Assembly: GCA_050084985.1 (NCBI GenBank)
Contig: JBITNC010000002.1
Coordinates: forward strand, 27,280,001 to 27,344,000
Length of the DNA: 64,000 nucleotides
Direction: 5' to 3'
Origin: Nageia nagi
Lineage: Eukaryota > Pinophyta
Below, piece after piece: positions 52,701 to 63,135 of this stretch. The position numbers and the translations under genes were made by a program. Positions within the stretch are counted from its first letter, which is position 1, and each line of letters starts with the position of its first letter. Below the pieces are notes generated by a model, which saw only the letters and a list, made by a program, of their open reading frames with translations, was not told the DNA's origin and did no database searches.

Positions 52701-54090
52701 ATGTGGATGATCTTCTGATAACTAGGAACATTGAAGAAATCATTCAAGAGTGCATATCAAAACTTAATATAACATTTGAAATGATTGATTTTAGTCTCTT
52801 GCACTACTATCTTGGAATGTAAATGTATTAATACAAGGATTGTACATATCTCAGTCAATCTAAGTATATATCAAACATCTTACAAAATTGCCAAGATTGA
52901 CAACAAGCATGAGCCCTCATCAAAGAAGCTTCAAAGCACAAATGCTAGATGGAAGCCATGAAAGTGGAGTATGTGGTGCTTATAAAAATTGAAACTTAGG
53001 ATTTGGTTCCTTATTCCAATGAGAAGAATTTGATTGGAAATAAGTGGATCTACAAGGTCAAATTCAATTTAGTTGGAGATATTGAGAAATATAAGACAAG
53101 GTTAGTAGCCAAAGTTTTTGCTTAAAAATATGGTGTAGATTATGAGAAAACCTTTGCTCTCATGGAAAATATGCCTACTTTGAGAATTATCCTTACTCTT
53201 TCTACAGCTCAAGGATGGAAAGTTTTTCAACTTCATGTCAAGAATGAATTTCTCAAAGGTGACTTAGATGTGAAAATCTTTATGAATCAATCAATCTAAG
53301 TATATATCAGACATATTACAAAAGTTTGGAATGAAGGAGTGTAGATATGCTACTATCTCAGTCTATTTTAAAATCACTATTTCTTTGAGCTCCAACTCTC
53401 AGTTGGCTAATGCTATAGCTTACAGGCAATTAATTGGTAGTCTTTTGTATTTAACTATTTCCAAGCTAGATATTGCCTTTGTAGTGAATCTGATGGCTTG
53501 ATTCATGTAGAAACCTTATGTTGAGCACCTCAATGTTGTTAAATAAATTTTGAGGTATGTTGCAGGGGCTAAGTATTTTACTCTCAAGTATTATAAGTTG
53601 CTCTTGTTTGTTCTCTTTGTATTCTCAAATTCTAACTATAGGGGAGATAGAGATGATAGGAAATCAACCTTTATATATGTGTTTAGCATTGGTTTAGGTG
53701 CTATCTCTTGGACTTCCAAGAAGCAACCTACTATTTTTCTTTTCACTACAGAAGTTAAATACCATGTTATATTTGTTGTAGCCCAAGAAGCCATTTGGTT
53801 AAGGCATATTCTAAAAGAAATTAGATATGAGCAAGCTAGCTCATCTTTGAGTTCTTTAGATAATTAGTCAACTATTTATTTAGCTAAGAATCCTATGTTC
53901 CATCAAAGAATAAAATGTGTGGAAATCCATACTTAGTTTATTAGGGATAAGATTATTTATGGCATCATACACTTGGAGTATTGTCCATCCACCTTGAACT
54001 CCATTGATTTATTCACCAAGCCCCTCCTAGAAGTTGAGTTCTGTAAGCTTAGGGATGCTATTAGGTTGGTGAAGTTGCTCTCAAGGGGAG
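49720..54090 (+). pseudogene. Copia B2 polyprotein (gag, PR, INT, RT, RNase H), decayed
   Basis: Gag starts near 49725 (SFLPKHILDGSNFGI) and includes WINDEF...LSSKFGNFVMVMEIKLDDDE, an Asn-rich tract (about 50410-50480) and a knuckle, CNYCGI...VDCYK, near 50540. The protease appears as DFGCTNHLCF near 50725 (Ser-to-Phe change). The pre-integrase block reads NLWHQHLRHLNHKHIQ; integrase reads MLRLDNEREYNNNEF and PYTSQQNGVAERKNRT (open segment 51609-52037). Reverse transcriptase has a long open segment, 52373-52822, with QLDVKSAFVKGDLDV and intact YVDDLL. It is then disrupted by an internal duplication (52855-53290). RNase H runs to about 54090 (WTSKKQPTIFLFTTEVKYHV). Stops and frameshifts are scattered. 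Confidence 0.87.
52855..53293 (+). repeat. Internal duplication of an RT segment in copia B2
   Basis: Positions 52891-53293 repeat 52099-52504 (start of reverse transcriptase) with scattered differences. The copy is inserted so that TCAATCTAAGTATATATCA, at 52855, recurs at 53291. The structure is RT start, RT middle, RT start again, RT end. Confidence 0.9.
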
Positions 54091-54808
54091 TGATGTTTGA
54101 ATTCTTGTGTTGAATTTATATTTGTGATGAAAACTTCATCCTTAGGATGATTTTATGTTGTATAGTGTTGATTTTGTTGTATACCTTCATGGTAAGTTCA
54201 CTCTACATGAGGAACTTGTTGTAGAATTTTTTAAAATAAAAAGATTGACCAATCTAGCACTATTTAGTTATCCATATGTGAGGAACTCTTATGTGTATTT
54301 TGGTACTATTCAATTATCCATATGTGAGGAACTCATATGTGCATGCTCTATTTTGTAATGATAATCAACACATATTTTATATAGAGCAGATGACTATGAG
54401 TTTTGGCTTGACATCTTTGTGATGACTTATAGTGCACCATTGATCAGTTCATGATGGCATTTGTGTGATTTATCTATCCTAGTTGATATGAATATGTTGC
54501 ATCTAACTAATCTTATTATTTGTACTGCTTATGACTTGCAAGTTCCTTTGAGATTGTAGGTTACTTACTTCAGGTATGCAGGCTCTTAGAGACTCTTCAT
54601 GACTTCTAGTTGGATGACTACTTCATGTACATTGAAATTGGTTAATGATTGTATTTGGTAAAGTAGTGAGTCTCAAACTAGATCTTTCTTACTTTACAAA
54701 TATGTAATAAGTTCTCATCTCTATTGTATCTATTTGGAGGAGAACTCTCTTACTTTCTCTCTTCCTTCTCTCTTGTTCACTCTATCCCAATATTGCATGA
54801 AGGGGAAG
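54091..54808 (+). other. 3' non-coding region and polypurine tract of copia B2
   Basis: Contains a 45-bp tandem pair (54267-54311 and 54312-54356) sharing TTATCCATATGTGAGGAACTC. Other blocks are shared with A and B1. AAGGGGAAG (54800-54808) directly precedes the 3' LTR. Confidence 0.72.
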
Positions 54809-55278
54809 TGTTGGAATGTATAATGCATTATTGGAAATATTTGTATTAATTCTCTTTGTAAATTCATTAATATTTGAAGATATCATTATATACCTTAAGT
54901 ATTTAAGTGAATATGATAATGTAACTTGTCCTATACTCCATGTCATGAACATGCCCCTTAGGTAAAAGGGAGTGTATGTCATGCCTTTGTACATTTGGTA
55001 AAAGGGTGATCCAGAGAGAGATTTTGGCCTATAAATAGAAGGCTCCCTCTTTGTTATCATACCAATTTATGGAGTAAAGTTATGTTATAGGATAGTGTTT
55101 AGGAGGATTGTAAGAGTTCATTTTTGTTAAGAAGTGAGATCTAGTTAGTGGATGTACTCCTAGTTGGAGGAACCACTTACATCTTGTGTTATCTTTGTGA
55201 GTTTGTTAGATGTGAATTGTGAGCTTTCATGTGATATTGGTAGTTTAAGGTTGTTTCTATTATATTTCAATCCTCATA
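54809..55278 (+). repeat. 3' LTR of copia B2
   Basis: Begins TGTTGGAATGTATAATGC, contains CCTATAAATAGAAGG (TATAAATA at 55030-55037), ends CCTCATA. It aligns end to end with 46506-46975. Confidence 0.92.
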
Positions 55279-55789
55279 TCCCAAGGCATTTAAACTATCT
55301 CTTTAGGACTGATAAGTTAGGGTGGTGCCAAATAATAGTCAAGAAAAATCAGTTGGGTGCTGCATTGTAGGAGAAAAGAAAGACCACAACCTTCTACAGG
55401 AGGTCTTGCACCCCACTTTAGGTTGTGCAACCCCCTTGCAAAATAAATTTGCACATTATAGGAATAAGAAATGGTTTTCTTGGACAAGCACAAACATTAT
55501 TTTGCCAAAAGTAATAAATAGCAATAGTAGTTCAATTAGATCAACTCATATTTCCCAGTATCCTCAAGGCATGTAACAAGTTGGGAGATTAACAACATGG
55601 TTTAATGGTACCATGTTGGGTAGTTTAATGGTTCCAAGGAGGAGTAATGATCTACCTATGAAGGGAGAGGTCCTTGCAGTGCTGCATTGGCCAAGCAAAG
55701 GTGGAGGGATAGTGATAGTGCTCACATGGTCCTAAGTGGTGGAGCAAAGGTTATGAGGGATGGAATGACCCCCCTTGAGTTGGTCCATT
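55279..55789. other. Spacer right of copia B2, nothing recognised
   Basis: An 84-codon plus-strand open frame (55322-55576) has no recognisable domain. The sequence is less AT-rich than its surroundings. I see no terminal repeats. Confidence 0.35.
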
Positions 55790-56790
55790 TTTTTTTAATT
55801 TCTAGAAAGTTTAAAAAATAAATAATTTCTCCTTAATTCTTTTTTTTTTAAACTTTCTCCCTCTTTTTTTTTAATAAATGGAAAATAAAGCATTCCCCTT
55901 TTTTAATTAAAAAAACTTTTGCTTATAAACTAGAAAATGCTTTTAACCTTAACATTTTCAATCTAGGAATGTAAGGCTAAAAAATAAAATTTACAATCCT
56001 TTAGAACATTTTCTTAAAAAAATAATAAAATATTGATGTTTTGATTATACCAATATTTTATAGGATAGTAATAATTCATAATAATATATTGGTATATTTA
56101 GCAAATTTCTTTAAAAAAAATAATTACAACTAACATTATCAAATTAGAATGCTAGTATTATGGAGTAATTAAAGAGAGTAAGGAGGTTAAACCTTTGAAT
56201 TTCCTTTTACCTCATAATTAAGAGTAGGATGAAGAATGAATGCCTCCAAGTTTAAGAAGAATGGAGGACCTCGAAGATGTGAAAATGAGCCTCCAAGAAT
56301 GGCTCTGATACCAAATCAAGGAATTAAGACTAAAAGACCCAATTCCTATATGCCTAAGATTATATAAAATCTCTATTAAAAATCAACTCTCAAAGCATAA
56401 ATAATCTCATAAAATGACACAGTATATAAGTGGTTCCTTCAACCATGGGAGTACATCCACTAACTAAGATCTTTCTCATTCACAAAGACAACTCTCTTAC
56501 AAAACCTATTTCTTCCTCTTCTAACACTAATCATAGAGCATAACTTTGCTTCAACTTTTAGTGTGTGATATCAAGGAGAAAGCCTTCTATTTATAGGCCA
56601 AAATTCTCCCTTGGATCACCTTTTTAACCAATGTATAATTTCATGACATGCTACACCCATTTACCCAAAGGGTATACACATGAGATGGAGTGTATGACAA
56701 GTTACATTATCATATTCACTTAAATATTTAAGGTATCAAGGGATACCTTTATGTATTGGTGAATTTACAAGAAGAGCCTTACAATATAGA
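55790..56790 (-). mobile_element. 5' fragment of a B-like copia element (LTR, PBS, part of leader)
   Basis: On the minus strand an LTR related to the B family occupies about 56316-56790. It shares blocks around GGCCTATAAATAGAAGG and the 'accatgggagtacatccactaacta' region, but its first 40 or so bases are lost or diverged. A perfect primer-binding site, TGGTATCAGAGCCATTC (56297-56313), follows, then AT-rich leader to about 55790. No coding region remains. Confidence 0.78.
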
Positions 56791-58078
56791 AGAACACATA
56801 AGATCTTGAAACTATTTTACAAATGCATGATGCATAGTTTCATATATTGCAGTGATCACAAGATATGTACAAAATGGATACGTTGAAATGGGCTTCGAAG
56901 TGTTTAACAAAATACCTCATTGAGATGCATTCTCATGGATTGTAATACATATTGTTTCTCATGTTTTCATAATCATACAATCTCATCATTTATACACCAA
57001 AATAATAATATTCACATCGATATGAATATCACTCTTGCATAACTCTATTGAGACACATGGTTGAAGCACACAATGGAAATTTCACTTACTAAAAATACAA
57101 ATATATAATACAACACATAATACTCTCTATGCTTTTCAACATGTATTTAACTCCTACAATCTTGCATCACTAATAATACCCTTATAGAGGGAAAGATTAT
57201 TAATTTTACCATTGCCAGATTCCACCCATGTGACGATGATGATTAAACCTCATTGCAAAATACTTACTTCCTTCATTTCATGAAAGAAATTGCTCTATGC
57301 ATTTGAAATCATAGAGGCATAAATAGATAACTATACAATCACCTCCATCTACTTTGCTTTTGAAGGATATGGTCTTTCATTAATTGCATTTTGATAACCA
57401 TACAATCTCATTACTTACCCACCAAAATGATATGAATATCACTCTTACATAATTCTAACAATATGGGTGATTGAATCACACAATGCACATTTTTATTTCT
57501 AATATAGACACACACACACACATGCTACTCTTTATGCTTTTCAACATGTTTTCAACTCCTGTAGATATGCATTGCAAGCAATGACATAACAAAGGTGAAA
57601 CAATCATAATAATATGATAATGGGTTATTATATGGATTTCATATTGAGTGTTAATGCTTCCTTAATATAGTTTGTGTTAAAAAAAAACTTTGAATTTTTT
57701 GTGTGTATGTGGCAGTATGGTTTATTGAATTAGTTTGAGGTGGTAGCTAGAAACGTAGAGCAATGTAGTTTTGTATTTATATATAGTATCAATCCCCATG
57801 ATAATGATATACTTCATCTTATCTATTTGATTTGGATCTTTGACTTATAAGGGTGTGTGCATTGTGAAATTGTTCATATAATTTTGGCATGATGGTGGAG
57901 ACAAGAGCTTGCAGGAATTTATGATTACTATCTTACTCCAAATGCATTATAAAATTAACTTCAAGAAATAATATAAATTTATTGCTGTTCAAATCACTAA
58001 GTTAATCAATGGATTCAAATTTAAGGACAAAGAGGTTATTAAAATGTTAAATGATTATGGTTGAATTGGTTTGAAGGA
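56791..58078. other. Spacer with a direct repeat; no gene
   Basis: Two imperfect copies of a unit of about 200 bp (about 56965-57172 and 57386-57578) share 'caaaat...gatatgaatatcactctt' and 'tatgcttttcaacatgt' segments. A (CA)n run lies at 57508-57522. No coding domain is recognised. The last 100 bp may include a diverged 5' part of the thioesterase pseudogene. Confidence 0.55.
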
Positions 58079-58980
58079 TTTTGATAGATTCAACAAGTTT
58101 GGGAGACTAGTAGAAGGGGCCTTAGTTTATCAACAAATATTGGAAATAAGGTCATATGAGGTAGGGGCTGAAATGAGGGGATTTGTTGACACCATTATCA
58201 ATAATCTATAGGTAAAATATGAATATATATGTGTTTTGATACAATAATAAACATTCTACTATAGGATCTAATATGTATATGTTATGGATTTGTATATGCT
58301 TGATGTAGGAAACAATAATAAACCATGCTTATGTAGGCAGAGTATGTGGGGATGGATTTGGTTCTACATATGAGATGAGTCCACAAAATTATATATGATA
58401 TGGTTCATAACTAGAATGCAAATAGAAGTTGAAAATTATCCTTCTAGGTATGCATATTTACTTTTAATATTTTTCATAATAGTTGAATGATGGCCATAAT
58501 GGCTACTTTTGTATATTTGATTAACAACTCAGGAACCTTTGATAGGGGTGATATTATAAAGATTGATACATAGATAGATCCATTATGTAAAAATAGTTTG
58601 AGGCATGATTAGATTCTTCATCACCATCAAACCAAATACATACTTCCAAGAGCCACAAGGTATGTTCTATATAATCTCCCTTTAGTTATGTTATTGTTTT
58701 GTTTATGAAGTTAACTGATAAATAATATTTGTGTATAGATTTATATATAATCAAACAATTGATATTAATTTTCATCTCTGAATTGTGTGTTGTATAACAC
58801 TTGGGTTATGATGAACAAAGAGAAAAAGAGATTAGTAAACTTTCCAAAAGTAATAAGGGAAGAAATATTTCCCTACTATTTAGAGAGATTTGTACTTCTT
58901 GAAAATGAGGTTATTAAAAAAATTGAGAAGTTTCATAATGATACTACTCAATACACACTTTCTAATTTGATTGTAAGTTT
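58079..58980 (+). pseudogene. Intron-retaining pseudogene of plastid acyl-ACP thioesterase, FATB type
   Basis: Four exon-like blocks match FATB in order. Block 1 (58079-58211): FGRLVEGALVYQQ...IRSYEVGAEM...NNL, ending in TAG where Gln is expected, next to a GT donor. Block 2 (58309-58447): ETIINHAYV...GDGFGSTYEMSPQN, then after a frameshift TRMQIEVENYPS. Block 3 (58533-58659): GDIIKIDT-stop, where DTW is expected, then RHD-stop (RDW expected), ending LPRAT. Block 4 (about 58790-58975): NTWVMMNKEKKRL...VIREEIFPYY. Blocks 1-3 keep GT donors, and blocks 2-3 keep AG acceptors. The living enzyme releases fatty acids from acyl carrier protein in plastids. The N-terminal transit peptide and the C-terminal catalytic region are not found. 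Retained introns mean it arose by DNA duplication, not from mRNA. Confidence 0.8.
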
Positions 58981-59160
58981 TAGTTTCACTCAAGAAATGC
59001 ATTATAGTACAATATTATTCTTTGAACTATGAGAACTAAGATTCATTATTTGTAAGGATTGGGTATCCATAGTGTAGAGCATCAAATATTTGTAATTTAC
59101 AACTTAAACATAGGAATTTGGAATCTAATTGTCATGTCAATAGGGTATAATAATCATAAT

Positions 59161-59985
59161 AATTTTACTTTTCTCTTTCCTAAATCATTTTATCTAATCA
59201 TTTTTTTTGTATTTATTCTATTATCTTATGCTTATGTTTGCATCAATAATTTGGACCCAAATTCTACGTAGTAATTTCTTTATAGGTTGATGTAGATTTT
59301 GCAGTTTCCATGGATAAAAATACCAAGAATTTTTAGGTGGAATCATCTCATATTTTCATATTTAAAATCTAAAAATTATTATCCAAATTTGATTATTGTA
59401 ATTATTTAGTGATAGAAGTGAAAATAAGGATTTCAAACATATGATGCAAACACAGTTTCATAAACTGCATAATTATGGCAAGATGATGAAACTTGCAAGG
59501 GATGCAAACCAATTCCATCATTTCAAATATGGAGAGTATTTTTATGAAGATTATTATTAATTCAAAGTACTAGAAGATCTAAAGAGTCTTGTGCAATGAC
59601 ATGATGCATGCTTTCAGTTGAAAGGAAATAATATTTCATTTCATTTTTTTCAAAAGGTGTTGTTATTAAATATTTGTACAAACAAATAATGTTGTTGGTT
59701 GTTGATCTCATATTGTCAAGTGAACATAAATAACTACTTGTATTTATAGGGTATTTATGAAATCCTTGTTAGATAAGGGATTACAAGTAACCAATACTTT
59801 GGTATGAAGATAACAGGGAAACTTTTTCTCTTTACTTTATCTTTTTATGCAATCATTTTGTTTGGATTTATTCTATTATATTGTGCTTATGTTTGCATTG
59901 ATAATTTGGGCCCAAATTATATATAGTAAATTCTTTATAGGTTGATGTATATTTGACATTGTTTATGGATATAAATACCAAGAAT
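59161..59985. repeat. Direct repeat flanking 0.5 kb
   Basis: 59161-59332 and 59816-59985 are imperfect copies sharing TTATGCTTATGTTTGCAT-like, TTTATAGGTTGATGTA and AAATACCAAGAATTT strings. They lie just beyond the thioesterase pseudogene. The sequence between them has no recognised gene. Confidence 0.75.
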
Positions 59986-62559
59986 TTACATGCAAGTTGA
60001 AATATCTAAAGGACTAATTTAAAAGAGGTAAGAATATATAATGATTTCTTACTAAGTTTGTGAACCTTGTTATTGTTAAAACAAATTCCTCCTTTATGTG
60101 TTCATAAATACATTATATTATATTTCATGTTGATTTAATTATTTATCTATGAATGAATTTGATAATTATGGAAAATTAGATGGAAACAAAATTGATTGTA
60201 GAATGTACTAAAATTGGTTTCTATTGCATTCATAATATCTCTACATGCATACACTTGAATTCATATTTAAATACTAAAATTATACCCTCTAAAGTTTTTA
60301 ACATGTTTGCATGCATTGGTTTTCATTGTTATTTATTTAGTAGATGAATATAAATGTCCTTGGTTTTCTCTTGATATATTTTCTACGATACATCATATAT
60401 AAACAATAAAGATAACTTTTATCATGTGTCATGTATAAACCATGGAATTGCATTGCATTTTTAAACAAGTTTTTTTTTTAATCAAAATTAGGTAAATTGA
60501 TATTAATAAAAAATAGAGTTTTAAAAGGGTCTCTAAACTTTTACATAATAAAAAATTATAGTTTGTATACATTTGTATCATTTACATATATAGTACCAAA
60601 GATCCATCCAAAATTGGAAGGTAGCATAAAACATAGCTACATATGGAAAAAGAAAGCATTAGTACAAATCCTTTATGCTTAGTTATAATATAGAAACCAT
60701 AGATTACTTTAAGTTCAACTATTCAGATCATCCTAACAACATCTTAGCCCTTAGTGGTTTGGGGGTGAAGCATACCATCCTATGGAATTCTCCAAACTGC
60801 TATGCTATTGGAGGATTCATTTTAGGGCATAGTGTTGGTATTCGTTCTTTGTTACTATAGGCTAGGTAATTGTAATCATATATTTAGAATTGTTTACATA
60901 CCTTCTTCATGTTGAGATGGAATTGCTTGATTGATTTCTCTATTCCAGTTGGTTTAGAGGTAGTGGTATTCCTTCAAAGCATGCAATTAGTCTTCCTTAT
61001 GACATAATTGCCTCTTCCAACATATATTTGCAAATATTATGATTTTATGGCATTCTAAGTACTTGCATTTTTTTTTTATCTCTATTTGGTTCTTGGTTGA
61101 TTTACCTCCTTTCTATCGCATTTTTCTTCCTCATTGCTTCTATGCATGGCCTAAAAAATATTCATTTTTTATCTTGAAATATAATAATTACTTTTTTTAT
61201 TTTGGTTGATATTCTATTTTTGAGTTGTTACCCATGTATTGTATTATTGTTTCCTTTATATATATTTTGGTATTCAATATTTACATGTATTGTACCTTTT
61301 AGTATATTTGTTTTCTTTGGTTTCCTTTATTTCCATCTGTGATTGATAGTCCTAGGATTCTTTTTCCCCAATTAACTCTTCTTCTTATTGATTTTTATAG
61401 ATATCTTCATTATCCCCCTTCTTGTCATTATTTTTTCTACCTATGAGATACTTGCCTTGTTCTTCTCAATATTCCTTATTGATTGGTATAATGTAACCTC
61501 AAAGGGTTTGGTCTAGTTGAGTTCTCCATTCTCACAATAGTAGGTTCCTTGAAAGAGCAAAAGGTGGTGGGAATGCACTCATGTTGGTTTTCTGTTCAAT
61601 CTCTAGGTTATAGGCTGATTCCTATCTATGATAAAGGTTTAAAGTAATAGGAAAGAGATAAAAAGGTATAGAGTTATAGGAAAGAGATTAAAAAATTGAA
61701 CTCAAACTAAAATAAGAAATTCATAGCCTAGGCATTGCAGCATAGGCAGCAATCAATAACCAAGATTAAGAATAGCAAGCTATCTTACCCTTGGGGTCTC
61801 ACAATCACAATACATAGCCATAACTTAATACAACATCTCATACATAAAATTTACAAAATAAATAAATAGCCACTTGTTACAAAAGGGTAAAGCATTATAT
61901 GTTTGCATTATCATATAAGAAAGCATCTTATAAACCTAGAAAAATTTGCTAGAATGTTCAACCTCTTTGATTTCTAACAGTCCATAATTTATGTATTTAC
62001 ATGCTTTGCTAGGTTGTTTTCTATCATTAATATATATAATTACTCATCTTGATTGAAGCTAACGAAGAAAACTATTTACAATAAATAGTACAATTGTGTT
62101 AGATTACATAGCAAATAAGTACCAATAACATGACTATCTGGGAATTTGAAATTTTTGAATAGTCATTTCCATTGAGCTATAATCCTCCTAACATGTTGTT
62201 GGCTACTCCTTCTTTGGACCTATAGTTGATTGAAGATGGTATTGTAGTTGATTGAATAAGTACTCATCTATAGTTTGATAGGTATGATATGGCACTGTGT
62301 TATGTTAGTAACTATCTACTTTTTTGTACACATTGATGATCCATACTATAGTTCTGAATGAATAGAGTAATGAAGGGTTATGAATAGTATATCTTCTAAG
62401 TAGAAGAAACTACCACTATTATGTGAATTGAGTTGAAGTTGATACATTAATAGGGCCCTAAGGTTCAAACACTTTAGATCAAGTAGACTTGGGTGTTACT
62501 TCTTATCCATTACTCTTACCTTAGTTTAGTGGGTCCTATTTCTTTTCTTCGAGTTCTAT
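59986..62559. other. AT-rich spacer, nothing recognised
   Basis: Short open frames only (for example 60497-60682 and 60675-60860) and no recognised domains, LTR ends or RNA genes. It may include unrecognised, strongly decayed transposon sequence. Confidence 0.4.
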
Positions 62560-63135
62560 TGATGATCGTCTCTTCTTAGTACCCATTGATTTTAGCCAAA
62601 AGTTCTAACATCATTTTTCAAAATTGATGGGATCTATTTTATATCTTCATGAATCATCACCCACCATTACTTGTTCTAGTATCCAATGATTTTAGCCAAA
62701 AGTTCTAATGTCATCACTCAAAATTAGTAGGCTCTATTTGGGATCTTCATGAATCATCACCCGCCATTACTTGTTTCAAGACCCACTAATTTTAGCCAAA
62801 AGTTCTAACATCATCACTCAAAATTGGTGGGCTCTATTTGGGATCTTCATGAATCATCACTTGCCACTACTTGTTCTAGGACCTGTTGATTTTAGCCAAA
62901 AGTTCTGATGTCATCTCTCATATTGGTAGACTTTATTTGGGATCTTCATGAATCATCATCTGCCATTACTTATTCTAGGACCCACTGATTTTAGCAAAAA
63001 GTTACGACATCATCATTCAAAATTAGCAAGCTCTATTTGGGATCTTCATGAATCATCAACTGCCATTACTTATTCTAGGACCTGCTAATTTTAGCCAAAA
63101 TTTCTAATGTCATTATTGAAAATTGATAGGGTTTC
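62560..63135. repeat. Tandem array with 100-bp period, about 6 units
   Basis: The marker (G/A)ATTTTAGCCAAAA recurs at 62588, 62688, 62788, 62888, 62987 and 63087. Between markers lie conserved strings such as GATCTTCATGAATCATCA and CCATTACTTGTTCTAGGACC. Spacing is 100 bp in four intervals and 99 in one. The units differ at several positions each. Confidence 0.95.

Larger units (their letters stand above)
46506..55278 (+). mobile_element. Complete Ty1/copia element 'B2'
   Basis: An 8.8-kb plus-strand copia element with two 470-bp LTRs, a primer-binding site, a 2.7-kb leader, a gag-to-RNase H polyprotein region, a 3' non-coding region and a polypurine tract. The flanks GCCCA (46501-46505) and TCCCA (55279-55283) match at four of five bases and are probably the target duplication. 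It is the full-length relative of B1. Its size comes from the long leader and an internal RT duplication. Confidence 0.9.

Noticed and set aside
60675-60860. 61-codon open frame as a host gene fragment
   Set aside because: No motif or similarity I recognise, no splice-linked partner, and length expected by chance.
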